A DNA stretch of 64,000 bases from Asticcacaulis sp. AC402 (GCF_000495835.1 NZ_AWGC01000010.1:1-64000); one strand, 5' to 3'. Counted from the stretch's first letter, positions 42,366-51,937 are shown. Notes: a model not told the origin generated them from the letters alone. Made by a program: numbers and translations.

Positions 42366-43019
42366 ATGATCACCGTTCACCACCTCGATAATTCGCGTTC
42401 ACAACGAGTCCTGTGGCTGCTGGAAGAATTGAGCCTGCCGTATGAGATCAAGTTCTACAAGCGCAACGCGCAGATGATGGCGCCGCCGGAACTGAAGGCC
42501 ATACATCCTTTGGGCAAGTCGCCGGTGATCAGCGACCGGGTCGGCACGATTGCAGAGAGTGGGGCGATTATTGAATATCTGGTCGCTACCTATGGCGCCC
42601 GGCTGGCGCCGAGGATCGGTACGCCCGAGCACATGCGCTATACCTACTGGATGTACGCTGCCGAAGGTAGCTTCATGACGCCGCTATTGCTAAAGCTGGT
42701 GACCATGCAGATGCGCAAGCGGACGCCATTTTTCCTCCGCCCGATCGCGTCGGGCATCGCCAAGGCCATCGAGCGACAATTGGTGACGCCGAACCTCGCA
42801 GCCCATGTTGAGTTGTGGGAAGGCACTCTGGCATCGTCGCCATGGTTTGCCGGCGATAGCTTTAGCGCTGCCGACATAATGATGAGCTTCCCCCTGGAGG
42901 CAGCGACCAGTCGGGGTGGCGTCGACCGGCCACACATCAAGGCCTGGTTGAAGACCATCCATGCGCGGCCGGCCTATCAACGAGCACTGGAACGCGGCGG
43001 TGCCTACGACTATGCATAA
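42366..43019 (+). CDS. glutathione S-transferase family protein
   Basis: Cytosolic GST of 217 residues. N-terminal thioredoxin-like domain (ITVHHLDNSRSQRVLWLLEELSLPYEIKFYKRN, KSPVISD.GTIAESGAIIEYL) with the SRSQR active-site turn; all-helical C-terminal domain ending in FAGDSFSAADIMMSFPLEAA and RPAYQRALERGG. Catalytic residue (Ser10 likely) suggests a beta/Gtt-like class. ATG has CAGGAGCCGCC upstream; 45 nt after hrpB. Confidence 0.9.
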   Translation: MITVHHLDNSRSQRVLWLLEELSLPYEIKFYKRNAQMMAPPELKAIHPLGKSPVISDRVGTIAESGAIIEYLVATYGARLAPRIGTPEHMRYTYWMYAAEGSFMTPLLLKLVTMQMRKRTPFFLRPIASGIAKAIERQLVTPNLAAHVELWEGTLASSPWFAGDSFSAADIMMSFPLEAATSRGGVDRPHIKAWLKTIHARPAYQRALERGGAYDYA

Positions 43020-43021
43020 AG

Positions 43022-43132
43022 TCAGCGCCTCTGGACGAAGTCATCGCTGCCCCTGTCGTCGATAATGATGCAGCCGGACAGACTTGCCGCCAGGAGGGCG
43101 GCGGCGAACAGGCGAATGGCAATGGTTTTCAT
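43022..43132 (-). CDS. micro-lipoprotein, 36 residues
   Basis: A very short gene that standard minimum-length filters miss. Signal peptide MKTIAIRLFAAALLAASLSGC with lipobox LSGC (Cys21); the mature part is only about 16 residues (CIIIDDRGSDDFVQRR). A good ribosome site AAAAAGGA lies 9-10 nt before the ATG. The lipobox-IIIDD and DDF are shared with the neighbouring micro-lipoprotein 18 nt upstream, so the two are likely a tandem duplication in one transcript. Asp after Cys (+5) and hydrophobic +2 predict outer-membrane sorting. Function unknown. Confidence 0.7.
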   Translation of the reverse strand: MKTIAIRLFAAALLAASLSGCIIIDDRGSDDFVQRR

Positions 43133-43150
43133 GATGAAAGTCCTTTTTGG

Positions 43151-43312
43151 TTAGAAGCTGCCGGTTTCGGCCGGCTTTTCGTCTTTCGTCGGAGCGTCGT
43201 GGTGGAAGTCGTCATCCCTGCCGTCGACAACGATCAGGCAGCCCGACAGGCAGGCGGCCAGCGCGACGACGCAGCTGAGTTTGACGAAGAGTGCTGCGGA
43301 CTTGATGTGCAT
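43151..43312 (-). CDS. micro-lipoprotein, 53 residues
   Basis: Partner of the previous entry and first in the pair. Signal peptide with two possible lipoboxes, the better being ACLSGC (Cys25); mature part CLIVVDGRDDDFHHDAPTKDEKPAETGSF, acidic and Lys/Pro-rich at the end. AAAGGGG lies 8 nt before the ATG at 43312. It shares LSGC-(I/L)-x-V/I-x-D and DDF with the 36-residue lipoprotein. No promoter could be fixed, but the 100-bp gap to the trmH stop (43418) must hold it. Confidence 0.65.
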   Translation of the reverse strand: MHIKSAALFVKLSCVVALAACLSGCLIVVDGRDDDFHHDAPTKDEKPAETGSF

Positions 43313-43417
43313 GAGGAGCCCCTTTGGTGATAAGTCTCATATGTCGTGACGCTAAGGTTTCATCGATGAACCGGGAATGAACCGATTTCACCTTAATTCT
43401 TTTTAATATTCCGAGGT

Positions 43418-44209
43418 TTACAGGGCTGCCGCGGCGTAGATCATGATTCCGGTGGCCACAGACAGGTTCAGGCTGTCGGCGCGGCCCTTCATTGGGATCT
43501 TGACGTGGGTGTCGCAGGTGGCCGCAATGTCGGGGGTTAGGCCCGACTGCTCTGTGCCCATCAGGATCAGGGTCGGGCGGCGGTAGTCAGCCGTGCGGTG
43601 ATTGTGGGTAGCGCTAAGCAGGGTGCCGACGACCGAACCGGTCCAGCGGACGCGATCGGCCAGGAATTCCTCGCGCGTGCACTTAATGACGGGCAGGGCG
43701 AAGACCGATCCCATAGTAGCGCGAACGGTTTCGACGCTGAATGGATCGACGCAGTCGCCGATCAGGATGACGCCGCCGATCCCAGCCGCGTCAGCTGTGC
43801 GGATGATGGTGCCCAGATTGCCCGGGTCGCGGACCTGTTCCAGGGCAACCCAGACATCATTGCCGGCGGGATCGATATCAGCCAGGGTTTTGGCCTGTTG
43901 CGTGAAGACCGCGACCACCATCTGGGGATTGTCCCTACGCGAAATTTTTTCGAGAATTTCGTGGGTTACTTCCAGAACCTCACCCTGGGCCGCAAGGGTT
44001 TCGCGAATAGCGCGGTCCAGCATCGGATGGCGGTCGTCGGACTTGCCGAACACCAGGATGAGCGGCGCAAATCCCTGATCGAGAGCGTCGATGATGATCT
44101 TGAGGCCTTCAGCCAGGAATCGGCCGGTGGCATCGCGTTCCTTGCGCATATGCAGGGCGCGGATGTCCTTGACCGTCTGGTTGGTCAGCGAGGTGATCTG
44201 CTTGATCAT
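43418..44209 (-). CDS. TrmH/SpoU-family RNA 2'-O-methyltransferase
   Basis: SPOUT-fold methyltransferase of 263 residues. An N-terminal substrate-binding domain (ITSLTNQTVKDIRALHMRKERDATGRFLAEGLKII) precedes the knotted domain with motif 1 RDPGNLGTIIRTADAAG, motif 2 LILMGTEQSGLT and motif 3 IPMKGRADSLNLSVATGIMIY. The RNA target is unassigned (rRNA or tRNA ribose). ATG at 44209 is 4 nt after the upstream methyltransferase stop; the longer frame to 44233 overlaps that gene. Confidence 0.92.
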   Translation of the reverse strand: MIKQITSLTNQTVKDIRALHMRKERDATGRFLAEGLKIIIDALDQGFAPLILVFGKSDDRHPMLDRAIRETLAAQGEVLEVTHEILEKISRRDNPQMVVAVFTQQAKTLADIDPAGNDVWVALEQVRDPGNLGTIIRTADAAGIGGVILIGDCVDPFSVETVRATMGSVFALPVIKCTREEFLADRVRWTGSVVGTLLSATHNHRTADYRRPTLILMGTEQSGLTPDIAATCDTHVKIPMKGRADSLNLSVATGIMIYAAAAL

Positions 44210-44213
44210 GCTG

Positions 44214-45128
44214 TCAGCCCTGCCAGCGCGCAAAGAAGCTGAGGCCGATTTCGCGAGGCGCCACCGGCGATGGTTTCACGCCCTTAGGCGGCTTCGTGTC
44301 TTCGCACAGAGTCAGTTCGCCGAAGTCGACTTGACCGCCGCGCGTGCCGACGGCCTGCGCAACGAGGTGCGCCAGAGCCGGGCCGGATACGCGGGCGGCA
44401 TAGGCGTTGAGCAACAGGAAGGCGGCATCGTCGCTAAGGAGTTGGGCGCACAGATCGACCATTTCCGGCAGGTCTTCGAACAGGCGCCAGACTTCGCCAG
44501 TCGGACCGCGGCCATATTTCGGCGGATCGAGGATTATGCCTTCGTATTTGGAACCGCGCTTGACTTCACGCTGGACGTATTTGCGTGCATCTTCGCAGAT
44601 CCAGCGTATCGGCGCCTCGGTCAGGCCCGACAAGGCGGCGTTATCGCGAGCCCAGGCGATGGCTTTTTTCGAAGCGTCGACATGCGTGACCTTGGCGCCG
44701 GCAGACGCCGCAACCAGGCTGGCCACACCGGTGTATCCGAACAGGTTCAATACCCGCATGCCCGGGCGAGCAGCGATGGCCCGCTTTTGCCACGCCCAGT
44801 TGGCGGCCTGTTCCGGGAAGAAGGCGAGGTGGCGGAAATTGGTGAAGCGGCCATTGAACCTGACATCGCCCCAGCCCAACGCCCAGTGCTCAGCCGGTTT
44901 GCGTGAAAAGGTCCAGCGGCCCTCGTCTTCGTCCACCGCCGGATCGAAGGCGGCATCGGCGCGCTCCCACAGATCCGGATGTTTCGGCACCCACCAACAT
45001 TGCGGTTCCGGGCGAACGACCAGATAGTCGCCATATCGTTCCAGCTTGCGGCCATGGCCGGAATCGACCAGGGCATAGTCGCTCCAGGCTTCGGTCCGCA
45101 AAAGGCTTGGCGTATCGGAAATGATCAT
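44214..45128 (-). CDS. class I SAM-dependent (rRNA) methyltransferase, RlmI-like
   Basis: Methyltransferase of 304 residues. Motif I VLNLFGYTGVASLVAASAGAKVTHVDASKKAI and motif IV IILDPPKYGRGPTGEVW are like RlmI/RlmL-type 23S rRNA cytosine/guanosine methyltransferases, but the N-terminal PUA domain of RlmI is absent and replaced by a short beta-rich segment (1-110). Downstream trmH-like gene begins 4 nt after its stop, suggesting an RNA-modification operon. Confidence 0.82.
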   Translation of the reverse strand: MIISDTPSLLRTEAWSDYALVDSGHGRKLERYGDYLVVRPEPQCWWVPKHPDLWERADAAFDPAVDEDEGRWTFSRKPAEHWALGWGDVRFNGRFTNFRHLAFFPEQAANWAWQKRAIAARPGMRVLNLFGYTGVASLVAASAGAKVTHVDASKKAIAWARDNAALSGLTEAPIRWICEDARKYVQREVKRGSKYEGIILDPPKYGRGPTGEVWRLFEDLPEMVDLCAQLLSDDAAFLLLNAYAARVSGPALAHLVAQAVGTRGGQVDFGELTLCEDTKPPKGVKPSPVAPREIGLSFFARWQG

Positions 45129-45261
45129 GGCTTCGCCATACGGCCAAGGCCGCGCCGTCGCAAGCGGTTAAGCACAGAAAAAGCCTTGTTCGGAGTGTTC
45201 GCCTTCGCGAAGAATCCTTGTACACGCGTTGCGGGGACTTTCAGGAGCGGCAAAACCAGTC

Positions 45262-46098
45262 ATGCGGGTTCGGTGGGCACAGTATTTCCTGACCTGGGTG
45301 GCTATCGTCATGGGGATCAGCGCCGGCGCTGCCCACGCCAGTTTGAGCCAGGCAAGCTCAAGGCCGCCGAAAATCGTATCCCTGGACGGTTGCGCCGACC
45401 AGTATGTCCTCGGGCTGGTACCGCAGGCGGATATCGCCGCCGTGTCCGATCGCGCAACCCTTCCGGAATCTTTTTTTCGCGATCGCGTCGGCACCATACG
45501 TCGGGTAAAGCCCTATCTGGAAACAATTCTGTCCCTGCAACCGGATATCGTGGTTCGCACGTGGGGCGGCGATCTGCGCCTGTTGCAACGGCTCCAACAT
45601 CACGGCATAAAGATTGTAACAATCAATGATGTATCGAGTTACGATCAGGCGCGCGATGAGCTTTATCGCGTCGGCGACGCCGTCGGCCAGCCGGCCAGTG
45701 CCCGCATCGAGGCCCGTCGTTTTGAGGAAACGCTTGACAATATCCAGAACATTGGTCGCGGCCGGACGGTACTGTACTATACGCCAGGCGGCTACAGCGC
45801 CGGCCCAGACACCATGATCGGCGACATGCTGACGCGTCTGGGCTTCCGCATGGAAACCCAAACCAAGGGATTTTACTTTCTCTCCCCTGAGATTATGCTG
45901 ACCAAAAAGCCGGATGTTTTTGCGCTGGCCTTTTTTGATGATTCCGTCGCCATGCGCCGCGTTCCAGGCCGCAGCCCGATCGTTCGGCGGATCATCTCTG
46001 CCAGGCCTAATCTGATCCTGCCGTCCCGGGCCGTAGCCTGCGGCGGCTGGTTCACCGCGTATGACATCGAAAGCCTGTCGCTGCAGGGGTTCCGTTGA
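45262..46098 (+). CDS. ABC importer substrate-binding protein, BtuF/FepB-like
   Basis: Periplasmic binding protein (278 residues) of the cluster-A cobalamin/ferric-siderophore type. Signal sequence MRVRWAQYFLTWVAIVMGISAGAAHA, then KIVSLDGCADQYVLGLVPQADIAAVSD and LETILSLQPDIVVRTWGGDL in lobe 1, a long linker helix, and GDMLTRLGF in lobe 2. No conserved ligand that separates cobalamin from siderophores was evident. ATG 45262 overlies an in-frame TTG at 45229; neither has an ideal ribosome site. It heads a three-gene importer. Confidence 0.85.
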   Translation: MRVRWAQYFLTWVAIVMGISAGAAHASLSQASSRPPKIVSLDGCADQYVLGLVPQADIAAVSDRATLPESFFRDRVGTIRRVKPYLETILSLQPDIVVRTWGGDLRLLQRLQHHGIKIVTINDVSSYDQARDELYRVGDAVGQPASARIEARRFEETLDNIQNIGRGRTVLYYTPGGYSAGPDTMIGDMLTRLGFRMETQTKGFYFLSPEIMLTKKPDVFALAFFDDSVAMRRVPGRSPIVRRIISARPNLILPSRAVACGGWFTAYDIESLSLQGFR

Positions 46099-47093
46099 TG
46101 CTTGTTTCGACCTCCGCGCTCAATATCGGACTTGCCATCACCACAGCCGTTCTCGTCATCGCATTGATGTTGCTGGGCGATGTTCCCTTAAGCCTGCATG
46201 CGTGGGGCGATGCCCTGGTGCGTCCAGGATCGGTCGGCGCCGAGGTGGTGTGGGGGATCCGCCTGCCGCGCAACCTGACCGCCGTCGGAGTCGGCGCCAT
46301 GCTGGGCATGAGTGGTGCCCTGATGCAGGGTCTGCTCCGCAATCCGCTGGCCGAGCCTGGTTTGTTGGGGGTTTCAGCCGGGGCAGGTCTGGCGGCCTCA
46401 ATCGCCATCGTGCTCGGGCTGGGTTTGATACCCTTCGTCGTCGAGGGCTTCGCCATGATCGGCGCTACCGCAATCGCCGTTTTGCTGTTGCTGTTCGTGC
46501 AGCGTTTCCCGCAACGCCAGGCGCTGATCTTGCTGGGGGTTGGCCTGTCGGCCCTGTGCGGCGCGCTTATGGCGCTGGTGTTCAATCTGTCACCATCGCC
46601 GGTGACTACAGCCGAAATCCTCAGTTGGTCGATGGGCAGCGTCCAGAACCGCAGTTGGTTCGATGTTCTCCTGACCGTGTTCGGCTTGGTGGTGGTCGGG
46701 GCACTCAGCCTTCACTTGGGCCGCGGCCTGCGTTTCCTGACCCTGGGTGAAGAAACGGCGCGCTCCATGGGTATCGATATGACACGGCTGACTCAGGCAA
46801 TTGTATTCGGAAGTTCGCTGCTGGCCGGCCTGGCCGTCGCCGTCGCCGGGGTAATCGGTTTTGTCGGCCTGGCGTCGCCACATCTGGTCCGAGCCCTGGG
46901 GATAAAGGATCCGTACCGACTGATCTGGCCGTCGACCCTGGCCGGGGGGTTGATGGTGCTGATTGCTGACGGCTGCGTTCGGCTTATCCCGGCCTCGGGG
47001 GAATTGCGACTGGGGGTGCTGACCTCGCTGATCGGTGCACCTCTGTTTGCCATTCTGGCCTATCGGTCGGCCCGTTCATGGATGCAGGACTGA
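46098..47093 (+). CDS. ABC importer permease, BtuC/FecCD family
   Basis: Inner-membrane permease of 331 residues with about ten TM helices. Family motifs: VVWGIRLPRNLTAVGVGAMLGMSGALMQGLLRNPLAEPGLLGVSAGAGLAA near the start and GFVGLASPHLVRALGIKDPYRLIWPSTLAGGLMVLIAD near the end (coupling helix). ATG 46098 shares its A with the preceding TGA (TGATG), so the operon is translationally coupled. Confidence 0.92.
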   Translation: MLVSTSALNIGLAITTAVLVIALMLLGDVPLSLHAWGDALVRPGSVGAEVVWGIRLPRNLTAVGVGAMLGMSGALMQGLLRNPLAEPGLLGVSAGAGLAASIAIVLGLGLIPFVVEGFAMIGATAIAVLLLLFVQRFPQRQALILLGVGLSALCGALMALVFNLSPSPVTTAEILSWSMGSVQNRSWFDVLLTVFGLVVVGALSLHLGRGLRFLTLGEETARSMGIDMTRLTQAIVFGSSLLAGLAVAVAGVIGFVGLASPHLVRALGIKDPYRLIWPSTLAGGLMVLIADGCVRLIPASGELRLGVLTSLIGAPLFAILAYRSARSWMQD

Positions 47094-47854
47094 TGGCCAC
47101 GCTCGATCTTAGCGATGTCAGCGTGATCCTGGGCGGCGACACGGTCGTCCAGTCGGTCACCGCCCGTCTGGAACCGGGCAAGCTCTATGTCCTTGTCGGC
47201 CCCAACGGCGCCGGCAAGACGACCCTTTTGAAGGCGATGGCGTCGCTTCTGCGGCTGAATGCGGGGCGGGTCAGACTGAACGATGAGGATGTCGTGACGA
47301 TGCCGCCGATGCGCCGCGCGGCTCATATGGCCTATCTGCCGCAGGAACGCACCATTGCCTGGGATTTGCCCAGCGTCGATGTGGCAGCCCTGGGCTGCCC
47401 CCACCTGACGCCCGAACTGGCGCGCCAGAAGGCGTTTGCCGAGCTTCAGGCGCTGGGCTTGCAGGAGGTTAGCGATCGCGGTGTCTTCGGTCTGTCAGGC
47501 GGTCAGAGAGCGCGCGTGCTTCTGGCGCGTGTTCTGGTGTCGTCGGCGGACATCTATCTGCTCGACGAACCTTTGATCGCGCTGGACCCGGCGTGGCAGC
47601 GCCATGTACTGATCCGTCTGCGCGAGCGGGCAGCCGAGGGCAGGACGGTCGTCCTCAGCCTCCATGACCTGCATTTGGCGGCACAGTTTGCTGACGAAGT
47701 GATGCTGATGCATCGAGGTCAGCTGGTGAAGATGGCGGGTCCAGAAATTATATTCTCAGCCAAGCACTTGTCCGAAGCATTCAATCTAAAAGGTGAGCTT
47801 AGTATTGTCGATGGGCAGCGGATGTTGCGGTTGGAAAGCCTGCCACTGCTGTAG
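47093..47854 (+). CDS. ABC importer ATPase, BtuD/FecE family
   Basis: Cytosolic ATPase, 253 residues. Walker A GPNGAGKTT, Q-loop MAYLPQERTIAWDL, signature FGLSGGQRARVLLARVL, Walker B DIYLLDEPLIALDP and H-loop LSLHDLH are all intact. ATG 47093 overlaps the permease stop as TGATG; a start at 47078 would overlap the permease by 16 nt. With the two genes before it, it forms a type II importer for cobalamin, heme or a siderophore; no cobalamin riboswitch or Fur box was identified. Confidence 0.93.
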   Translation: MATLDLSDVSVILGGDTVVQSVTARLEPGKLYVLVGPNGAGKTTLLKAMASLLRLNAGRVRLNDEDVVTMPPMRRAAHMAYLPQERTIAWDLPSVDVAALGCPHLTPELARQKAFAELQALGLQEVSDRGVFGLSGGQRARVLLARVLVSSADIYLLDEPLIALDPAWQRHVLIRLRERAAEGRTVVLSLHDLHLAAQFADEVMLMHRGQLVKMAGPEIIFSAKHLSEAFNLKGELSIVDGQRMLRLESLPLL

Positions 47855-47961
47855 AAAAACTTGGTCCACGGATTACATAGAATGGACAGATTTCTTCTGC
47901 CGTGCGCTGCAGAGCAAAGCCTCCAAATCTGGGTAACCTGTGCAATCTGCGGATACCCTTT

Positions 47962-50358
47962 CTAGTTTTGCTTCTTCTTTTTCGTCGTGGCCTTCTTTTT
48001 GGTGCCGGTCTTGGTCGAAGCGCTCTTCTTTTTGGAGGGCTTAGCGGCGACAGGCTTGGGGTCGGCTATCGGCTTCATGGCAGCGACACCGCCTGCCGCA
48101 ATGGCCGCCGCCGTGGCCACGCCCTGGCCATTTTGAAGCTCACCATAGGCGATGGGCCCAGTTGGCATATCACTGAACTCTTCCGGATCGAACGCCCCTA
48201 TCGGGGCTGGCGTGCCGCGCGTCAGGTCGGCTTGAGCCGTAAGAGGCGCGCGGCCGCCGTTGAGCCTGGCGCGATAAACGCGAGTGTTTTCCGTGACTCG
48301 CATCATATAGTTGCGGGTTTCACTGAACGGGTGGCATTCAATAAAGCTGAGCGCATCGGCTGACTCCCCACGCGGATCGCCGCAATTGCCGATCCAGGTG
48401 CCCATGCGACTGGGGCCGGCATTGTAACCGACGGCCGCCAGGATGTAGGAGCCATTGAACATGTCGACCAGTTCACCGAGGTGATAGGACCCAAGCGTCA
48501 TATTGTATTCTGGCTCATACAACTTGGATTCGGTGTAGCCCAGCGACAGGCGGCGCGACACGGCGCGTGCCGTCGACGGGATCAGTTGCATCATGCCGCG
48601 GGCATTGGCGTGCGAACGCACGGACGGATCGAAGCCGCTTTCCTGGCGCGCGATGGCCAAAACAAAGGCTTTCTCCGCCGAGGATGGATTGCCCGGGATG
48701 GTGCGTAAGGGATAGGCGCGCTCGGGCAGGTAGAAGCCGCGCTGCATAGACTGGCGCGCGACCTTCATAGTGTTGATCGGCGTGTCGTACATGGATGACA
48801 TGTCGACCAGCAGGGCCTGTTCCTCGGCATTGGGCAGGGTGGTGCCGATGTGCAAGGAGAGCATCCGGAAAAGATCGATTTCCCCCATGCCGCCCAGGAT
48901 GCGTGCCGCCTGGACCTGTTCACGTCCGTTAAAGCGGTCGCGATCGGCCTGGCTGGGTATCGGATCCTTACCCAGGACGATCTCCTTGATTCCGGCTTTT
49001 TCCGCTGCCATCTGACCGTAGAAGGCATAGATGTACTGACCGCCCTTGGCGTAATAGGTTTGGGCGGTGGAGGTGTCGTTCTTCGACGCGTCGTTGCGCG
49101 CTTCATAGGCGCGGCCGAGCCAGTAGTTGGCGCGGCCCATGGTTATCGGCGATGTGCCGGCGGTGGCAAGGGCATGGAAGTGGCGCAGGGCCGCCTCCTT
49201 GTCATTGAGCTTGACCAGAGCCATCCAGCCGGCGAAGAACTCGGCCTCGGCCATGCTTTCGCCTGGTGCAAACCCACCACCGTTCATGGCGTCGTAGGCG
49301 GCGCGGTAGTTGCGCTCCTTCAGAGCCGTTTTGAAATAGGTCAGGCGCAGATCGTACATCTGCTTGGCGGCTTCTGGGCTTATCGAGGCCGGCGGCAGGT
49401 TGGGCAGGATGCCGTAACCGAGCGATTCCAGGTCGCGGCCGGCCAGGTATTTGGCGCGAGCGAAGGCCAGCACCTGGTTGGCGGGGTCGCCGGCCAGGGC
49501 AGTCTGGTAAAGGGTGTCGCTGCCGGCGGCGCCGGTACGCATGGCAATGACGGCCTGACCGATGTTGCGTTGATGCTGGTCGAGATGGGGATACAGGTCG
49601 CGAATAGACTGTGACGAGGCGCTCTGGCTGTTCAGCGCCAGGCAGGCCAGGCGTGCGATGTGATCTGCCAGATCCAGATAGCGTCCGAAGGCCTGGTAGA
49701 AGTTGGCCTGGGCTCCGGAGTCGAAGACCTTGGTCGTCCACCAGGTCTTGGCCAGCGTCTGGGCCTCAACCGTGCGTCCCAGCAGGCCATAGGCTGTGAT
49801 CAGGGCAGAAGCGCCTTCGACGGTTTGCGGCGGCGAGCCGTTGAACCAGTCGACAGTCTGCTGGGGCGTCATGCCCGAAAGGCCGATCATCCTTTCGGCT
49901 GCAGTCTGGCGCTTGCCTTCACGCGGCCAGCCCCACAGGTCGCGGCGGGCTGCGTCCAGGGCGGCAAAGCTAAAGATGCCCTGCCCGTCGTTGTTAAGAA
50001 TGTGCCAGGTGACCAGTTTGCGCGCCGCCGGATGGCTAATGGTACGGCCAAGGCTGTCGGCCTGGGCGTAGTTGCGGGTGCGGACGTACTGCAGCGCTGA
50101 GGCCAGGGCCTGGCGGTCCGAATCGGACAGATTGCCGCCAGCATAGGCTTGAGGTGGCTGAGTCGCAGTGGCTGGCGCGGTCAACGGCATACCCTGGGTG
50201 CTCATTGGCGCAGCAGCCTCCGGGTCGTCCTGGGCGGCCACCGGTTGTAGCAAGGCCAGGCTAACCGCACAGACGCCACAAATCAGCATGGTTTTTCGCG
50301 TAAAACCAGCGTACGGGCGCAAAAAGCGGGACATGGGGCGGCGTTGGAGCGTCGTCAT
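47962..50358 (-). CDS. slt: soluble lytic murein transglycosylase (GH23)
   Basis: Periplasmic enzyme cleaving peptidoglycan glycan strands with 1,6-anhydro ends; 798 residues. A signal/TM stretch (about 28-46) follows a basic start; residues 80-560 form an alpha-superhelix of TPR-like repeats as in Slt70. The GH23 catalytic domain has IARQESGFDPSVRSHANARGMMQLIPSTA with catalytic Glu573, then YNAGPSRMGTWIG and ETRNYMMRV. The C-terminal tail is a Lys/Thr/Ser block (KPSKKKSASTKTGTKKKATTKKKKQN) likely to bind anionic polymers. ATG 50358 is supported by GGATGA upstream; ATG 50334 is possible. Confidence 0.92.
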   Translation of the reverse strand: MTTLQRRPMSRFLRPYAGFTRKTMLICGVCAVSLALLQPVAAQDDPEAAAPMSTQGMPLTAPATATQPPQAYAGGNLSDSDRQALASALQYVRTRNYAQADSLGRTISHPAARKLVTWHILNNDGQGIFSFAALDAARRDLWGWPREGKRQTAAERMIGLSGMTPQQTVDWFNGSPPQTVEGASALITAYGLLGRTVEAQTLAKTWWTTKVFDSGAQANFYQAFGRYLDLADHIARLACLALNSQSASSQSIRDLYPHLDQHQRNIGQAVIAMRTGAAGSDTLYQTALAGDPANQVLAFARAKYLAGRDLESLGYGILPNLPPASISPEAAKQMYDLRLTYFKTALKERNYRAAYDAMNGGGFAPGESMAEAEFFAGWMALVKLNDKEAALRHFHALATAGTSPITMGRANYWLGRAYEARNDASKNDTSTAQTYYAKGGQYIYAFYGQMAAEKAGIKEIVLGKDPIPSQADRDRFNGREQVQAARILGGMGEIDLFRMLSLHIGTTLPNAEEQALLVDMSSMYDTPINTMKVARQSMQRGFYLPERAYPLRTIPGNPSSAEKAFVLAIARQESGFDPSVRSHANARGMMQLIPSTARAVSRRLSLGYTESKLYEPEYNMTLGSYHLGELVDMFNGSYILAAVGYNAGPSRMGTWIGNCGDPRGESADALSFIECHPFSETRNYMMRVTENTRVYRARLNGGRAPLTAQADLTRGTPAPIGAFDPEEFSDMPTGPIAYGELQNGQGVATAAAIAAGGVAAMKPIADPKPVAAKPSKKKSASTKTGTKKKATTKKKKQN

Positions 50359-50519
50359 CAAATCATCCAAAAGCGAGCGATAGAGCGAGACTATAGGCCA
50401 TAGTTTCTTTTTATAAAGACCATTGCAGCGCAAGCCCGGCTTATCTATGGCTATTTTCCCGATAAACTTTCGTGTGCTGGGCCAAAAGCCACACTTCGCC
50501 CGCGTACAGGTGCCTTTCT

Positions 50520-51422
50520 ATGACCGATTCTGCTCTTCGTCCTGCCTTTTCGGGCGTGATCACCGCCCTGGTGACGCCGTTCAAAAACGGAGACGTCGAT
50601 TATCCCGCTTTCGCAGCGCACATTGAGCGCCAGATGTCCGCTGGTGTACATGGCCTCGTGCCGGTCGGAACGACAGGCGAGACCTCGACCCTGACGGTCG
50701 AGGAGCATAAGCAGGTGGTCAGGTTCTGCGTCGAAAAGGCCGCCGGCCGGGTCAAGGTGATCGCCGGCGCCGGATCGAACAACACCTCCGAAGCCATCGA
50801 ACTGGCGCAGCATGCCAAGGCCGTCGGTGCCGATGCCGTGCTGGTGGTCGCGCCTTACTACAACAAGCCGTCGCAGGAAGGTTTGTTCCAGCATTTCAAG
50901 GCAATAAACGATTCGGTTCAGATTCCGGTTTTGTTGTACAACGTGCCCGGCCGCACCGTCGTCGACATGAGCAATGACACGGTCATCCGGTTGGCGAAGC
51001 TGCCCAATATCGTGGGCATCAAGGACGCCACCGGCGACCTGGAACGAATCAGCCAGATGCGGATCGAGATCGACAGCAACTTCTCCTATATATCGGGGGA
51101 TGATCCGACCCTGTTGGGCTATATGGCGCACGGCGGGCATGGCGTGATTTCGGTGACGTCGAACGTGGCGCCGGAAGCCATGGTCGCGCTGTACACCGCG
51201 GCTCAGCAAGGGGCTTTTGACGCAGCGCGGCAGTGGCAGGACAAACTGATCAAGTTACACAAGGTGCTGTTCGCCGATTCGTCGCCATCGCCGACCAAGT
51301 ACGCCTTGAGCCGCCTGGGCGTATGCAGCGACGAGGTGCGTTTACCGATCACGTCGTGCAGCGCGGCGGTACGCCCGATGGTCGATGAGGCGATGACGCG
51401 GGCGGGGCTGGAACTGGCCTGA
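50520..51422 (+). CDS. dapA: 4-hydroxy-tetrahydrodipicolinate synthase
   Basis: Condenses pyruvate with aspartate semialdehyde in lysine and meso-diaminopimelate synthesis; class I aldolase fold. 300 residues. [33 protein letters not shown], Tyr140 in LLYNVPGRT and Schiff-base Lys168 in VGIKDATGD are intact, as is [30 protein letters not shown] 50520 chosen. Divergent from slt by about 160 nt. Confidence 0.97.
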   Translation: MTDSALRPAFSGVITALVTPFKNGDVDYPAFAAHIERQMSAGVHGLVPVGTTGETSTLTVEEHKQVVRFCVEKAAGRVKVIAGAGSNNTSEAIELAQHAKAVGADAVLVVAPYYNKPSQEGLFQHFKAINDSVQIPVLLYNVPGRTVVDMSNDTVIRLAKLPNIVGIKDATGDLERISQMRIEIDSNFSYISGDDPTLLGYMAHGGHGVISVTSNVAPEAMVALYTAAQQGAFDAARQWQDKLIKLHKVLFADSSPSPTKYALSRLGVCSDEVRLPITSCSAAVRPMVDEAMTRAGLELA

Positions 51423-51461
51423 CCTTGACCTTTCCCGGGTCGGTCGCCACATGGAACCGTA

Positions 51462-51935
51462 ATGGCAGAAGAACAGAACAACTATAAGGTCATCGCCGAT
51501 AACCGTCGGGCGCGCTTCGATTATTTCCTCGAAAGCCCGATTGAGGCCGGCCTGATGCTGACCGGTACCGAGGTCAAGTCGCTGCGCCTTGGGCGAGCGA
51601 ATATCGCCGAATCCTATGTCAGCGTCGAAAAGAACGATGAACTGTTCCTGATCAATGCCGACTTCCCGATCTATACCCAGGCCAATCGCTTCAACCACGA
51701 GCCGCGCCGGCATCGCAAACTGCTGCTGCACCGCAAGGAAATCGTGCGGTTGATCAACGCGATTCAGCGAGAGGGCATGACGTTGATCGCCACCAAGCTG
51801 TATTTCAACGACAAGGGCCGGGTGAAGCTCGAAGTTTGCACGGCCAAGGGCAAGAAGAACCACGACAAGCGCGAGGCTTCAGCCGAGCGCGACTGGAACC
51901 GCGACAAGGCCAGGCTGTTGCGGGATAAGGGGTAG
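51462..51935 (+). CDS. smpB: SsrA-binding protein SmpB
   Basis: Partner of tmRNA in rescuing stalled ribosomes; in Caulobacter also tied to cell-cycle control. 157 residues, beta-barrel: [64 protein letters not shown], then [14 protein letters not shown] and the long basic tail [23 protein letters not shown] that inserts in the mRNA channel. Starts 39 nt after dapA, so it is probably co-transcribed. No tmRNA gene was found in the window. A MITE-like repeat follows immediately. Confidence 0.97.
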   Translation: MAEEQNNYKVIADNRRARFDYFLESPIEAGLMLTGTEVKSLRLGRANIAESYVSVEKNDELFLINADFPIYTQANRFNHEPRRHRKLLLHRKEIVRLINAIQREGMTLIATKLYFNDKGRVKLEVCTAKGKKNHDKREASAERDWNRDKARLLRDKG

Positions 51936-51937
51936 CC

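Noticed and set aside
43608-43620. TAGCGCTA-like word (GGGTAGCGCTAAGC) inside the trmH-like gene
   Set aside because: Half of the palindrome only, inside a coding region; chance match to the XylR-type operator.
45129-45261. Cobalamin riboswitch before the BtuF-like gene
   Set aside because: No GCCACTG B12-box or supporting stem set was found in this 133-bp gap.
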